A stretch of DNA of 21,814 nucleotides from Blastocladiella britannica (Eukaryota > Blastocladiomycota > Blastocladiomycetes > Blastocladiales > Blastocladiaceae). Both the position numbers and the translations under genes were made by a program. Positions 11,306 through 20,833 of the stretch are shown here, one piece after another. The notes under the pieces are model-generated. The model did not search any database and was not told the DNA's origin. It was given only the letters and a program-made list of their open reading frames with translations. Position 1 is the first letter of the stretch. Every line of letters begins with the position of its first letter. Location of the stretch: the NCBI GenBank assembly GCA_025349905.2, contig MU624823.1, forward strand, positions 1 through 21,814. Reading direction: 5' to 3'.

Positions 11306-11482
11306 TCGGCGTACAAATGCGCGCAATTTGAAAAAAAAATCCGCGCAACTTGGCAGAGTGGCTGTGCTCAGGGGCAAGTTCCTTTTCCGGTTTTTTTATT
11401 ATTGCAAAACAAGTTTGGGCAAAACAAACAAAAATTAATTCCGACGGCCCAAACGAATGCATTTGCACGTCGGTTAAAATCA

Positions 11483-13184
11483 TCAATTTGAGTCCATCAC
11501 TGCCGAGCGGATAACGTCGCGCTTTGCGGCCGCAGCCGCCGGATCCTCACATTCCTTGTTAGGCTGCGCAATATGCAGCATGGAGTGGAACGGCTGGCGA
11601 CAGATCGGGCACGCCGTCGACTGCCGCCGGAGTTCCTGCGCGCATTCTTTGCACAGACAGAGATGGCGGCACGGGAGCAGGATCGTGTCCTTTGGATCGG
11701 CCATGCACACGATGCACTCGGGCATTTGGTGGCTGTCGTCCCCTGGCTGCGCGGTCGGGGATCCGGGAGGGGCGACCGCGTCCGTGTCCGCGAAGCCTGT
11801 AACTTTTTCTTCAGTTATCATTTCGCTTAAAAGAAAAAAATGGACAGTGAACGAACCGTAGATTTCTTGCAGCAGCATGCCAACGTTCCCGAGCCACAGC
11901 TTTTGCTTGACAATACGCACTTCCAAGTCGCGCGGATCAAGCGCAACGTACGTCCACTGCTCTGTCGCAACTGTGGCCGCTCCATTGCCATTGAACGCGT
12001 CATTGCTGGATGCGGAAATGGTGATCACGATCGGGTACATGGGAACATTGGCGGCGGCGCCCAAAACCGGCCCTCCATTGGTGGGACTGCTTGATCCACC
12101 CTGTGGTACCGGACTGTTACTGCCATTGCCGCTGTTGCTTCTGGCGTGGACCGCGGAAATGGGCAAGAGAGGGGCGGCAGTGATAGAGGTGGGAGACGAC
12201 GAAAAGGCACGCGCACTGGAAACTGGGGTGGGAGGTGGGCTCGCATGCGATGATGGGGTCGGAAGCGGCGGCGGTGATGGGAAGTTGGCGGCAAGCGCAT
12301 GCGCGTACTGCGAGCACAGCGCCGGGAGGTTGATTCCGGCCGGCAATACCTGCGACAGGTGCACTTGCTGGTCGAGTCCCGCCGGAAGCGACAGACTGGC
12401 CAGTGGCACTTGGTAGGCGCCAGGGGCGACCGAGACCAATCTAAACAAATTGTGAGGGGTCACCGACAAGTCGTGCGAGAAACAGCAAGACATACCGCTT
12501 GCCTTCGTCCTCCTTGACAAGCAGGTACACGCTGACGGTGCATGGGACGGCCGCATCGACCACAAACGACAAGGACTGGTTCGAAGCCGCGGTCGGCGCG
12601 TTCGGTACCGGTATGGTCAGGATCGTCGCATCGCCGCGTGTCGTCGTTGACGCCATGACACCACCAGTCACGTCGGTGCCGACCACGATCGGGCTCATTT
12701 CCAGCGATCCGCGCTTCACATTGACAATGCACTGTACCGTGGACGCCACCACGTGGAACTCGCCCGCGGCCATCGTTTGCTCATGGTGTCCAGCGCGCCA
12801 GTTGGCAATCATGGCTGGAGACACGCCGCCGTGGAGATTGAGTGCTGCGGTCGCTGCTGCTGCCGCTGCGAGCTGACCACTGACAATTTCGGCGGTTCCC
12901 AGATCGGCCGGGCCGGGAACTAGGTCACCAACGGGCGCGCCATTGACTGCGCGGGTTCCGCGGGGGAGTGGGTAACGCAAGACAAAGTGCGGGCCAAAGA
13001 GTAACCTGTTGCCTGACCAAAGGCCCGAGTCAACACGAGTTAGCGCTGCCGTTGTCGAGGTTGTTGCTGCAGGCGCTGATCCAGGATCTCCACCACCATT
13101 CAGGCCAGTACTTCTGGCAATCAAATTGCGCAGGCGCTCGACTGGATCCAGTACGCGTTGTTGGAGGCTGGGTGCTTGTCCCAT
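11483..13184 (-). CDS. MGRN1/RNF157-like RING E3 ubiquitin ligase, 528 aa
   Basis: Exons 13184-12496, 12440-11857 and 11796-11483 give 528 residues. The start MGQAPSLQ puts Gly at position 2, fitting N-myristoylation as in the Mahogunin family; an upstream in-frame reading has no better ATG. The middle resembles the domain next to the RING in MGRN1 (VNVKRGSLEM, SLSFVVDAAVPCTVSVYLL, KQKLWLGNVGMLLQEIYG). It is interrupted by a Ser/Pro/Ala-rich insert at the start of exon 2. The C3HC4 RING has Cys452, Cys455, Cys467, His469, Cys473, Cys476, Cys487 and Cys490, with the family signature LPCRHLCLC. These ligases ubiquitinate membrane or endosomal substrates. Intron 2 (11797-11856) is 60 nt with no stop, so its retention would add 20 residues in frame. 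The MRT4 stop codon lies only 70 bp upstream. Confidence 0.9.
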
Positions 13185-13254
13185 TATTTGGATTTTGTGA
13201 TGTGAAAAGAGCGAAAATGGGAAAATCAATAAGTTTAATGTATAGTACAGTTAG

Positions 13255-14275
13255 TTACTCCTCATCCATGGCATCCTCTGCCTCCTCCTCGTCCTCCTCC
13301 TCCTCATCATCAGCAGCGGCGGTAACGGCCTTCGGGCGGGCATTCGTCGTCGCCGCCGACGAGATCTTGGCAGCCGCCTCGGCCTCGGGGAACTTGTCGG
13401 TCAGGTCCACAACCTTGGTGGCCTTCTTGTCGTAGTAGCACATCAAGTGAAGCTTAAAGTGCGACTGCTGGTGCCAAAAGTGCTTCTGTACGATTTTCAC
13501 CAATTGTCAGACACCATAACTGAAAAAAAAAATGAGCAAAGGGAAAACGTACGAGAAGCTGCGCCTGGTCGGCATTCATGACCTTCCCCTGCTCAATGAT
13601 GGTGTACTCGCGCTCGCAAGTGACCACGCCCTTGATCAGCCGGGTGGGCAGCCCGAGCTTGCGGAGCTGCGGCTCCATGTTGTGCGGGAACGGCTCGTTG
13701 TCATGGCCGCGGGTCACGGGGCCCTCGGGTACCACCACCTTTTCGGTGGCCACGTTGCCCGCGCGCGCATAGTCGGCCTGCTCGTAGTTCAGGAAATAGT
13801 CGATCACCGCCTCGGGCTTGCGGTTGGTGAACAAGAGCCCGACGGACCCGGCCATGCGGTTGGCAAGCAGGTGAATGTCGTCCGAGCACTCGGTCTGCGC
13901 GTCCACGCCCAGCGCACGCGCGGCAACGCGAACCTTGCTGAACAGGAACGTGCTGTCGGCGCGGAACTCGTCACGCAGCGCTTGCATCGGCACGTTGCGG
14001 TTGTTGCTGATCGAGTACAGGAACACGTACGCGTGCTTTTCCACGGCATTTTGAATCTTTAAACATTTGTAATGGTGAGGTTTCATGGTCTTTTTCCTTT
14101 ATAGATGGTAATTTGTACCAGAGTGACGTGCTTGGTCTTGGCTCCCGAGCGCTCCTTCTTGGAGGTCTGGGTAAGGGTAACTGTTTTTATAAAATGGGTT
14201 GGGGTGAGGCAATTTTTTTCTGAACCAAACTGAATGGCAGCCCGTACCAACACGTTGGCGCTTGGACTTGGGCAT
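13255..14275 (-). CDS. MRT4: Ribosome assembly factor MRT4 (P0-like), 274 aa
   Basis: Exons 14275-14248, 14180-14119, 14056-13553 and 13485-13255 join in frame; introns are 67, 62 and 67 nt. The first 28-bp exon encodes MPKSKRQRV, continuing VTLTQTSKKERSGAKTKH after splicing, the standard MRT4 N-terminus. Further family blocks are VGLLFTNRKPEAVIDYF, FPHNMEPQLRKLGLPTRL and KGVVTCEREYTI. The C-terminus is an acidic Glu/Asp tail ending DAMDEE. MRT4 binds the P0 site of pre-60S ribosomes in the nucleolus and is exchanged for P0 during maturation. An open frame extends upstream of the ATG, but homologues start at MPKSK. ATTAAA about 20 nt after the stop is a possible polyadenylation signal. It is divergent from the GST gene. 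Confidence 0.93.
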
Positions 14276-14589
14276 GGTGTATTTGGAAAATGGATATGGG
14301 TGTAAGGTGAAAGCTGCCCAAGTAATTACGCACTGATGCTTCATCGCGTCAATTTTCCTGAGATCACGCGCACCATCACCGGGACCTTTTCCCAGTTTCC
14401 CAAGGCCAATTTTTTTTGGCATTAGCTCATCCAGGGTTAGGATGACGTGAGACTGGCCCCACCACGTCAACGTTCCCCCTGCACTGGGTGCACACAAGCA
14501 ATGCACCAAAAAAAGGCAAAATAGCAAAAGAAACCCTCTCACCTTGACTCTCTTTGCCCACCACCTTTTAACAAACCACCTTGACCAAC
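14276..14589. promoter_or_regulatory. Divergent promoter of MRT4 and GST
   Basis: This 314-bp region separates two divergent start codons. It contains TGACGTG (14443-14449) and its exact reverse complement CACGTCA (14463-14469), 13 bp apart. These are CRE/ATF-type half sites that bZIP proteins of the CREB/ATF class bind. A CCAAT sequence (14406-14410) sits next to a T run. No clear TATA box was found for either gene. Regulation by bZIP factors is inferred from the sites alone. Confidence 0.5.
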
Positions 14590-15356
14590 ATGTCCCCTCC
14601 CTACGCCATCCAGTACTTTCCCATCAAGGCTCGCGCCGAGCTGATCCGCCTTGTCCTCGAAGCCGCCGGTGTTCGTATTCATTCACTTTTCCGAAAAGGC
14701 AAGGGATCCTGATCGCATACATACTCAACAAAATGAATAATAGGTTCCCTACGAGAACAAGGCCCCCAACTGGCCCGCCGACAAGGAAGTGGCGCCGTTT
14801 GGCCAGCTTCCCCTGCTGCACTTCAAGGACGACGCCGGCCACGACACTGTGCTTGCACAGTCGATGGCGATCGTGCGGTACCTGTCCAAGAAGCACGGGC
14901 TTGTCCCCAAGGACGAGATCCAGGCGGCCATTGTGGACTCGGTAACCGAGTCCATTGCCGAGACGGCCGCTGCGCTGACCAATATCATGTTCCGTCTTTC
15001 CGACGCTGACAAGCCCGCGGCCAAGGAGAAGCTGGCCACTGAGACGATCCCGGCGTTCATCAAGGCGCACACGCAGCTTTTGGAGAAGAACGGCAACAAC
15101 GGCCACTACTCGGGCAACTCGGTGCATACATGTTTTTTCTTTGTGTTTTTATTATTATGGAGAGCTCATTGCCGCCAAAATTTGATAGATCACCTACGCC
15201 GATCTGGCCCTGTTCAACCTGATCTTCGCCATTCATGGTCTGATCCCCGACGCATTCACCGAGACCACGGCCCCTGCCCTCGTCAAGGTGTACAAGACCG
15301 TGGAGGAGCACCCCAACATCAAGGCATACCTTGCTTCCCCCCGTCGTTTCAAGTGA
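14590..15356 (+). CDS. Sigma-type glutathione S-transferase, 208 aa
   Basis: Exons 14590-14670, 14744-15121 and 15189-15356 join in frame; introns are 73 and 67 nt. The thioredoxin-like N-terminal domain carries QYFPIKARAELIRLVLEAAG, with Tyr9 in the position of the catalytic tyrosine of sigma-class enzymes. FGQLPLL contains the conserved cis-proline, and QSMAIVRYLSKKHG forms the glutathione gamma-glutamyl binding motif. The helical C-terminal domain has SITYADLALFNLI, which includes the N-capping/hydrophobic staple region. The 208-residue length is typical. The enzyme conjugates glutathione to electrophiles or acts as a peroxidase or isomerase in the cytosol. Both introns use less common donors (GTTCGT, GTGCAT). 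The next gene starts only 90 bp downstream on the same strand. Confidence 0.95.
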
Positions 15357-15446
15357 TTTTTTTTTTTTGTGTGTGGCTAGCTTTTTTCGAAAAGTCTGCA
15401 GAATATACAAAATATCTCTTCTCTCCACTATAATAATTCTAATATC

Positions 15447-16103
15447 ATGTCCGTGACTGTCGCTGCCCTGGAAAAGAAGCTCAATACCGAGATTGCCGCG
15501 TTCGAGGCGATGCAAAAGGGTTTGGTCGATCAATAATATTATTTTGGCGCACTTGTGGTCTGCACGTTCCTCAATGGTCAGCATATGCAATCAATTCAAC
15601 AGACTATGGTAACCTTGTGAGTGGTCGGCAAACGCTCGAGTCGCAACTCAAGGAGAACGAACTGGTCCAAAAGGTGCCGACATATCTGGTTTTTGCTGTA
15701 GATTCTCGCTCAACGGCAATGATGTAAAAAAAAAGGAATTTGAACTGCTCGACGACGAGGCAGTCGTGTACAAGCTTGTCGGGCCCGTGCTTGTCAAGCA
15801 GGACCAGCCAGAGGCCAAGTCCAACGTGCGCAAGCGACTCGAGTTTATTCGTGGCGAAATGTGCGCCCTCATTTTACTTTTTTCATTTTTGGCCTGCGTA
15901 CTGACAATTGCTACACACAGCGATCGCGCCGAGAAGCGGATCAAGGAGCTCTCGAGCAAGATGGACAAGAGCAAAATGGAGGTTCGTTTATTATTATTAT
16001 TTTTACTCATTTTTCAGGCAGTCAGATACTCACTATCCCATAACTTGTACAGCTGATGGCAATGCAGGTCGAGCTGCAGAAGCGCAAGGGAGGATCTGCA
16101 TGA
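15447..16103 (+). CDS. PFDN6: Prefoldin subunit 6, 126 aa
   Basis: Five exons (15447-15519, 15603-15673, 15736-15860, 15921-15981, 16053-16103) give 126 residues, close to the usual size. The protein is a beta-type prefoldin. A first coiled-coil helix contains SGRQTLESQLKENELVQ. The beta-hairpin segment is VVYKLVGPVLVKQD, the strongest family signature. A second helix contains RAEKRIKELSSKMDKSKME, followed by a short basic tail KRKGGSA. Prefoldin 6 is one of the beta subunits of the hexameric cytosolic chaperone that delivers unfolded actin and tubulin to the CCT chaperonin. Introns are 83, 62, 60 and 71 nt. The acceptor of intron 2 follows a nine-A run instead of a pyrimidine tract. The splice AT|C in intron 3 restores the expected GEI. 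Confidence 0.93.
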
Positions 16104-16239
16104 ATGTACTTTTTTGTACCGGAGCTGCCCAAGTTGGTCCCTTTTTGCACCGTCAGACAATAAGCCACACAAAACCGCATCAAAATACTGGCCCTCGCCA
16201 GAACCAACTTCTCTTTGGCTCAACGACTTTCTTCTTGCA

Positions 16240-16246
16240 TATAAAA
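16240..16246 (+). promoter_or_regulatory. TATA box of the ABCG gene
   Basis: TATAAAA begins 40 bp before the ABCG start codon. With a usual 25-30 bp TATA to start-site spacing, the leader would be only about 10 nt. It supports the ATG at 16280 as the true start and argues against an upstream exon. Confidence 0.6.
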
Positions 16247-16279
16247 GTCCAAGTATCTTTTATTGCACAATCATAAAAC

Positions 16280-19152
16280 ATGGCGTCCGCCCAGAATCTG
16301 CCCACGGGCGTCAATGCCGGGTCGACCTTCAGTGGCGCCGACTTCCAGGCCATGTACGACAAGTCGACATACGCGGTGGACACCACCCTCTGCCCGGCGC
16401 CGGTCAACCGCAAGTCGTTCGAGTACATTACCTACTCGCAGTCGGAGGCCCGCAAGCGCAACTACCCGTGGGGTAACATGCCTGCTGGTATTATTTTTTT
16501 TTTCATTTTCATTTCACTCCATAGACATTAATGAAAATAATGTAATGTAAAAAATACAAAGGCACCTACAAAATGTTCCCCAACTCGGACCGCCAGGACT
16601 GCACCAACGGGTTCTTTTGCGGCGTCAACACCACGCAGCCCGTGTTCTGCCCCGAGGGCTACTACTGCCCGAACCCGACGGTGGCGTGCGAGTGCCCGAC
16701 CGGCATGTTCTGCCCGATTGCGTCCATGAACCCGTACAAGTGCGCGTTCTTTGCGTCGTGCCCTCCCGGCACCGTCAAGCCCACCCGCTACGGTATCTTT
16801 GGCTTTGTGGCGGCGCTGGCCATCTTCACCGTGTACTTTTTCTACTTCAAGACCAAGCAGGACGTGCGCCGCCGCCTCGACAAGGAGCTGGCGCTCAAGC
16901 GCGCGCACCAGTTTGCGTCGGTTCCGTCGGACGACCCCGAGGAGGACTATGTGCCTTCCAAGAGCTCGGGCGGTGGCGGCCGCGTCAGCGCCGAGGACCG
17001 CGAGTTCAACATTGAGTTCACCGACATTACCCGCCAGTTGCCCAATGGCGTGTTTATCATGAAGGGCGTCTCGGGCCAGCTGCGCGCCGGCCACACGTGC
17101 GCGGTCATGGGCCCCTCGGGCGCTGGTAAGTCGACGCTGTTTTCGCTACTGACGGGCAAGCAGCCGCGCACCAAGGGCAACGTTCGCATCGGCGGCGAGG
17201 TGGACGAGCTGTCCAAGTACGCCAAGTTGGTCGGATACGTGCCCCAGGAGGACATTATGCTGCGCGAGCTGACGGTTTCGGACATTCTGACCCACTCGGC
17301 CAAGATGCGTCTGTCGGCGTCGCTCAAAAAGGACGATATCAAGAACAAGGTGGCCAACACTATCGAGAACCTCGGCATGTCGCACGTTGCTTCCTCCATC
17401 ATTGGCACTGAGGCCGAGCGTGGTATTTCCGGCGGTCAGCGCAAGCGTGTCAACATTGGTATTTTGCTTTTCTTGTTTTTTTTTTAATGATGCAGAACAA
17501 TGGCTGACACGATGAGATAACAGGTATGGAGCTCGTTGCCGAGCCTAAGGTTCTGTTCCTCGACGAGCCCACCTCGGGTCTCGATTCTGTACGTATTCGT
17601 CGTTTTTTTTTTCCAAGAGATGAGCGATACCAACCAAATATCACCAGTCCACGTCGCTCGATGTCTGCTCCCGTCTCCGCCGCATTGCTCGCCAGCGCCG
17701 CATGACCATTGCTGCCGTCATTCACTCGCCCTCGCCTGCTGTACGTGTGCTTTTTGCTTCTTTTTGCTCGCCAATTGGATATTTACCCATGCTATTTGAT
17801 AAACAGGCCTTTGAGCAGTTTGACGATGTGATCCTGCTCGGCAAGGGTGGTCGCCTCGTGTACCAGGGCCCGCGTGCCGACGCCGAGCGTTACTTTGAGT
17901 CGATTGGGTTCCCGGTCCCCGACGGTGTGTCTCCGTCCGATTTCTACATGGACGTGCTGACGGGTACCGTGACGTCGACGTTCGACCCGGCGTTCCACCC
18001 GTCGCACCTGTTTGCTTACTGGGACGCGCACTGCGCCGGCCACGAGATCTCGGCTGCCGATGCCGGTATCGCCGGTGACGCCGCCGCCAAGAAGAACCAC
18101 TCGACCCCCGGGTTTATCACGTTCCTGTCGGACTCGCTTGCTTCGTTTGTGGCCATGTTCACCACGCTGTTTGAGGTGTCGGGCGAGCTGGCCAGCTTTG
18201 TGTTTTCGCCCTTCACCACCGACTCCATTCGCGAGACCCCGGGCTTTTTCCGCGTCTTGTTCTTGTGCACTCGCCGCGCGTTCTCGCAGGCGTTCCGTTC
18301 CGCTGGTGGGTTCCTCGGTGACCAGGTGCTGCACCTTGGCTGTGGCGCGTTCATTTCGATTGCTGGTATGTTTCTTGTTGTCTTTATATCCTTCATCCTT
18401 CACTGACGTAAAAATGGATAGCCCAAAACATGGAGTACCTCGGCGCGCAGCCCTCGGGCGTCTGCCAGTTCACGCCGCTCATGCTCCAGTGGGCATGCAC
18501 GGAGCCGATTGACCACATTCGCGAGGTCGGACTGTTCCTGTCGCTCGGTGTACTGTTTGCCGGCATCAGCGTCGGGACCCAGACGTACGGTAACGAGATG
18601 GTGGTGTACTGGCGCGACACGTCGGCGGGCATGCCGACGCTGCCGTACTTTTTGGGCAAGTTCCTGGTGGACATTCCGCGCATTTTCATTGCTTCGATCA
18701 TGTTTTCGTTCTCGATGGTGCTGTTCTGGCCGTACCGTAGCTCGTTCCCGGAACTGTTTTTGATCATCTTGTGCCTGTATTACGTGGCGTTTGCGATCGG
18801 GTACGCGCTGTCGACCGCCATTTCTCGCCAGGCGGTCGGGCTGGTCGGCACCGGCGTGGCGCTGGCATGGGCGCTGGTGTTCTCGGGGGTGACGCCCGGG
18901 CTCAACGAGGTCGCGGGGACTGGGTTCAAGTGGGTGTGGGACATCTCGGCCCCGCGGTACGCGATCGAGGCGCTGTACTTGCGCGAGGTGGAGGCCCGCG
19001 TCGCGTTCGACAATGACAAGGTCGGGGAGAAGCAGGGGTACACCAAGCTCAACAGGGACCGGGATCTGGGCATGATTCTGGCTATCGGAACTGGCTGGCT
19101 CGCGCTGGCGTTCCTGGGCCTCAAGCTGCTCAACCGCGACAAGCAGAAGTAA
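16280..19152 (+). CDS. ABCG (WHITE-type) half transporter with Cys-rich N-terminus, 850 aa
   Basis: Exons 16280-16487, 16562-17458, 17524-17588, 17648-17740, 17807-18365 and 18422-19152 join in frame. Residues 83-136 hold nine cysteines (TNGFFCGVN, CPEGYYCPNP, CPTGMFCP), like the extracellular domain of plant ABCG24/28-type proteins. A transmembrane helix follows at about 146-165. The nucleotide-binding domain has Walker A GPSGAGKST (253-261), signature ISGGQRKR (358-365), Walker B VLFLDEP with the D-loop SGLDS (to 390), and H-loop histidine near 416 (VIHSPSPA). The last 250 residues hold about five or six membrane helices. It should dimerise and export a lipid or other hydrophobic substrate using ATP; the substrate is unknown. 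There is no N-terminal signal peptide, so the first helix probably acts as a reverse signal anchor. Confidence 0.95.
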
Positions 19153-19461
19153 AAAGTCGTCTGACGGCCGTTGGCTTGGCGACGTGTCACGTTCGGGCGG
19201 GATTTCCCAGTTTGATATAAATTGCATTTGCCTTTTTTTCCACAATTTCTTCTTTCGTCCAGTACAACATTTACTGCACCACGTGTAACTTGACGCGCGC
19301 TATTCCAGTGCCGTGTCGAGCAAGGGTTGGTTGCCAGATTGTGGGTCTCATCTCAATGTCGAGGCGGGCAGCGGGTCGAGCAATGCTTTTAGCCTTTACG
19401 CACTTCCCCTAATCGGTTCGCGGCAAATCTTGTCTCAAAAGTACTTTTACGCTAGTGTTTA
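19153..19461. other. Convergent intergenic region, no gene seen
   Basis: This region lies between the 3' ends of the ABCG gene and ATP23. It contains a TATAAATT (about 19216) and T-rich tracts but no ORF, no AATAAA and no foldable tRNA. It probably holds the two facing 3' untranslated regions. Confidence 0.5.
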
Positions 19462-20190
19462 TTATGGATAAATCTCGTCAAACGGCCACGTATCGGCGAA
19501 GCACGACGCCCACACTTCCTGCACGGCGTCCTCGGCGACCGTTCCCCCCGAGCACAGCGGGCTGGACTTCAATGACAGAATAGCCCTGCGCTTGACGCAC
19601 GTCTGGTGCTGGCGGTTGATTTTGCGGTTGCCACGCATCCACTCGTTGTACGGCGAGCAGTCGCCCGAAAGCGACGCGGCGCGGATCTCGGAGCACGCGT
19701 GGTGCAAGCAGTTGTTCCAGTCGAGCTTGGCCCGGCAGTGGTCGAGCGCGTGAATCAGCTCGTGCGCCAGCGACTCTTCCAGGTGCGCTTTGGACTGGAT
19801 CCGGTTCTCGCACAGCACCACCCCGTGGTTGGGCGAAAACCCCGCCGACCGCGTCGCGTCGCACGGCTGGCAAATCACATTGGCGGGGGTCCAGTCGCAC
19901 CCGAGCCGCGACAGGTGCGCGGTCAGGAACCGGACAAGGGGAGAATGGCGCATCACCTCGTGCTTCCACCGCTCGCACGTCCGGTACTGCGCTTCGGCGA
20001 CGTCGGAGGCGTGCTCGGCTGTGCGTGTTGCTTGTTCTTGCGGGGTCAGGCCGAGACCCGTCATACGCGACAGCTTGGCGCGCCAGGCCGCAAAGCCGGC
20101 CGGTTCTTGGGTGGTGTCTATTGGCTGCTGCGTGCGGTCCTCCTTCTCGGCCGGGTTGGCGGCGATTGGTGGGACGCGTTGTTGATTCAT
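19462..20190 (-). CDS. ATP23: Mitochondrial inner membrane protease ATP23, 242 aa
   Basis: A single-exon gene. The M76 metalloprotease core is clear: SLAHELIHALDHCRAKLDW carries the zinc site HELIH (143-147, catalytic Glu144), followed by NNCLHHACSEIRAASLSGDC. Upstream, GVVLCEN, and downstream, the C-terminal Cys-containing segment ending VWASCFAD and TWPFDEIYP, also fit the family. Eleven cysteines are spread along the protein, consistent with oxidative folding in the intermembrane space. ATP23 processes the precursor of the ATP synthase subunit Atp6 in yeast and assists its assembly. The ATG at 20190 is the first in frame; a longer reading would need a GTG. Length matches the family. No classical presequence is evident, as in yeast. 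Confidence 0.93.
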   Translation of the reverse strand: MNQQRVPPIAANPAEKEDRTQQPIDTTQEPAGFAAWRAKLSRMTGLGLTPQEQATRTAEHASDVAEAQYRTCERWKHEVMRHSPLVRFLTAHLSRLGCDWTPANVICQPCDATRSAGFSPNHGVVLCENRIQSKAHLEESLAHELIHALDHCRAKLDWNNCLHHACSEIRAASLSGDCSPYNEWMRGNRKINRQHQTCVKRRAILSLKSSPLCSGGTVAEDAVQEVWASCFADTWPFDEIYP

Positions 20191-20833
20191 GATTTTCTCA
20201 AAATTCTCAAAAAAAAGACGATCAAACAACGACTCGCTGCTCGAACGAGTGAAGGGAAGGAGACGACCGGACCTTGCCGGTACCACTTCTTCTCCTTTTC
20301 CTCCGGCGCTGTCGCTTGCTGTTCGTCGCAGATCGGCCTATTGCGTGTGCTTCCCAACCGGCCTTGGTATGTTGTTCTTTTCGCAAAGACCAGCTAAGGG
20401 ACGCGGTACCTGACATTTCTTGTTGTTGTATAGCCGCGGCCACGTCTTGTCTGTCCTCTGCCCGCCCCTGCCCCTGCGCAATTTGGATGCGTAGTTGTCT
20501 GTGCCAACAGGCATGATCACCTGCATTGCCTGCCCTGCTGCTCTTGGCTTTGGTGTCCCGCCCGCCACGCCTGCTGGGCTAACTGCACTTCCTGCTGGCG
20601 GCTTTGGCGTACCGCGTCCCAAATTTTGGTGTCCCGCGTCCAGCTGGCGTTGCGGGTACCCCTGCCATGCACGCCACGCCTGATACAACGCTTGCTGCGC
20701 TTGCTGCTACACCGTCCACGGTCGCCAGCTCATCAGCCAAGCTTGCTGGCCCACTCGACGACTCTCCCACTCCCGCTGGGGAATGGCGGCCAGAGGAAGT
20801 GCGGAAACGGACTGATCCCCTACCGGGGGACTG
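20189..20833 (+). pseudogene. Low-complexity plus-strand candidate with frameshift
   Basis: I do not recognise this gene. An ATG at 20189 overlaps the divergent ATP23 start codon. It opens a basic frame (SKKRRSNNDSLLERVKGRRR) up to a good intron donor at about 20366, with a possible acceptor TTGTATAG near 20430. Further on, three peptide repeats occur: GFGVPP, GGFGVPRP and NFGVPRP (20545-20640). Their DNA differs mainly at third codon positions, which suggests plus-strand coding. The third repeat is out of frame with the second, with the shift inside AAATTTT at 20621-20627. The downstream frame is Ala/Pro/Thr-rich and runs into the antisense of the F-box-like ORF. Either an expressed gene with a missed intron, a sequencing error or a decayed gene could explain it. 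The minus strand offers a Gln-rich alternative. Confidence 0.25.

Noticed and set aside
14099..14542. Open frame extending upstream of MRT4 with a signal-peptide-like start
   Set aside because: It begins at GTG and lies in the divergent promoter. MRT4 homologues start at MPKSK, matching the ATG at 14275.
19325..19390. Possible tRNA with a GGGTCGAGCAA B-box-like segment
   Set aside because: No matching 7-bp acceptor stem, no proper anticodon arm and the A box does not fit.
20222..20770. Minus-strand Gln-rich frames opposite the GFGVP repeats
   Set aside because: Several short frames with stops and no consistent splice pattern. Wobble-position differences between repeats favour the plus strand.
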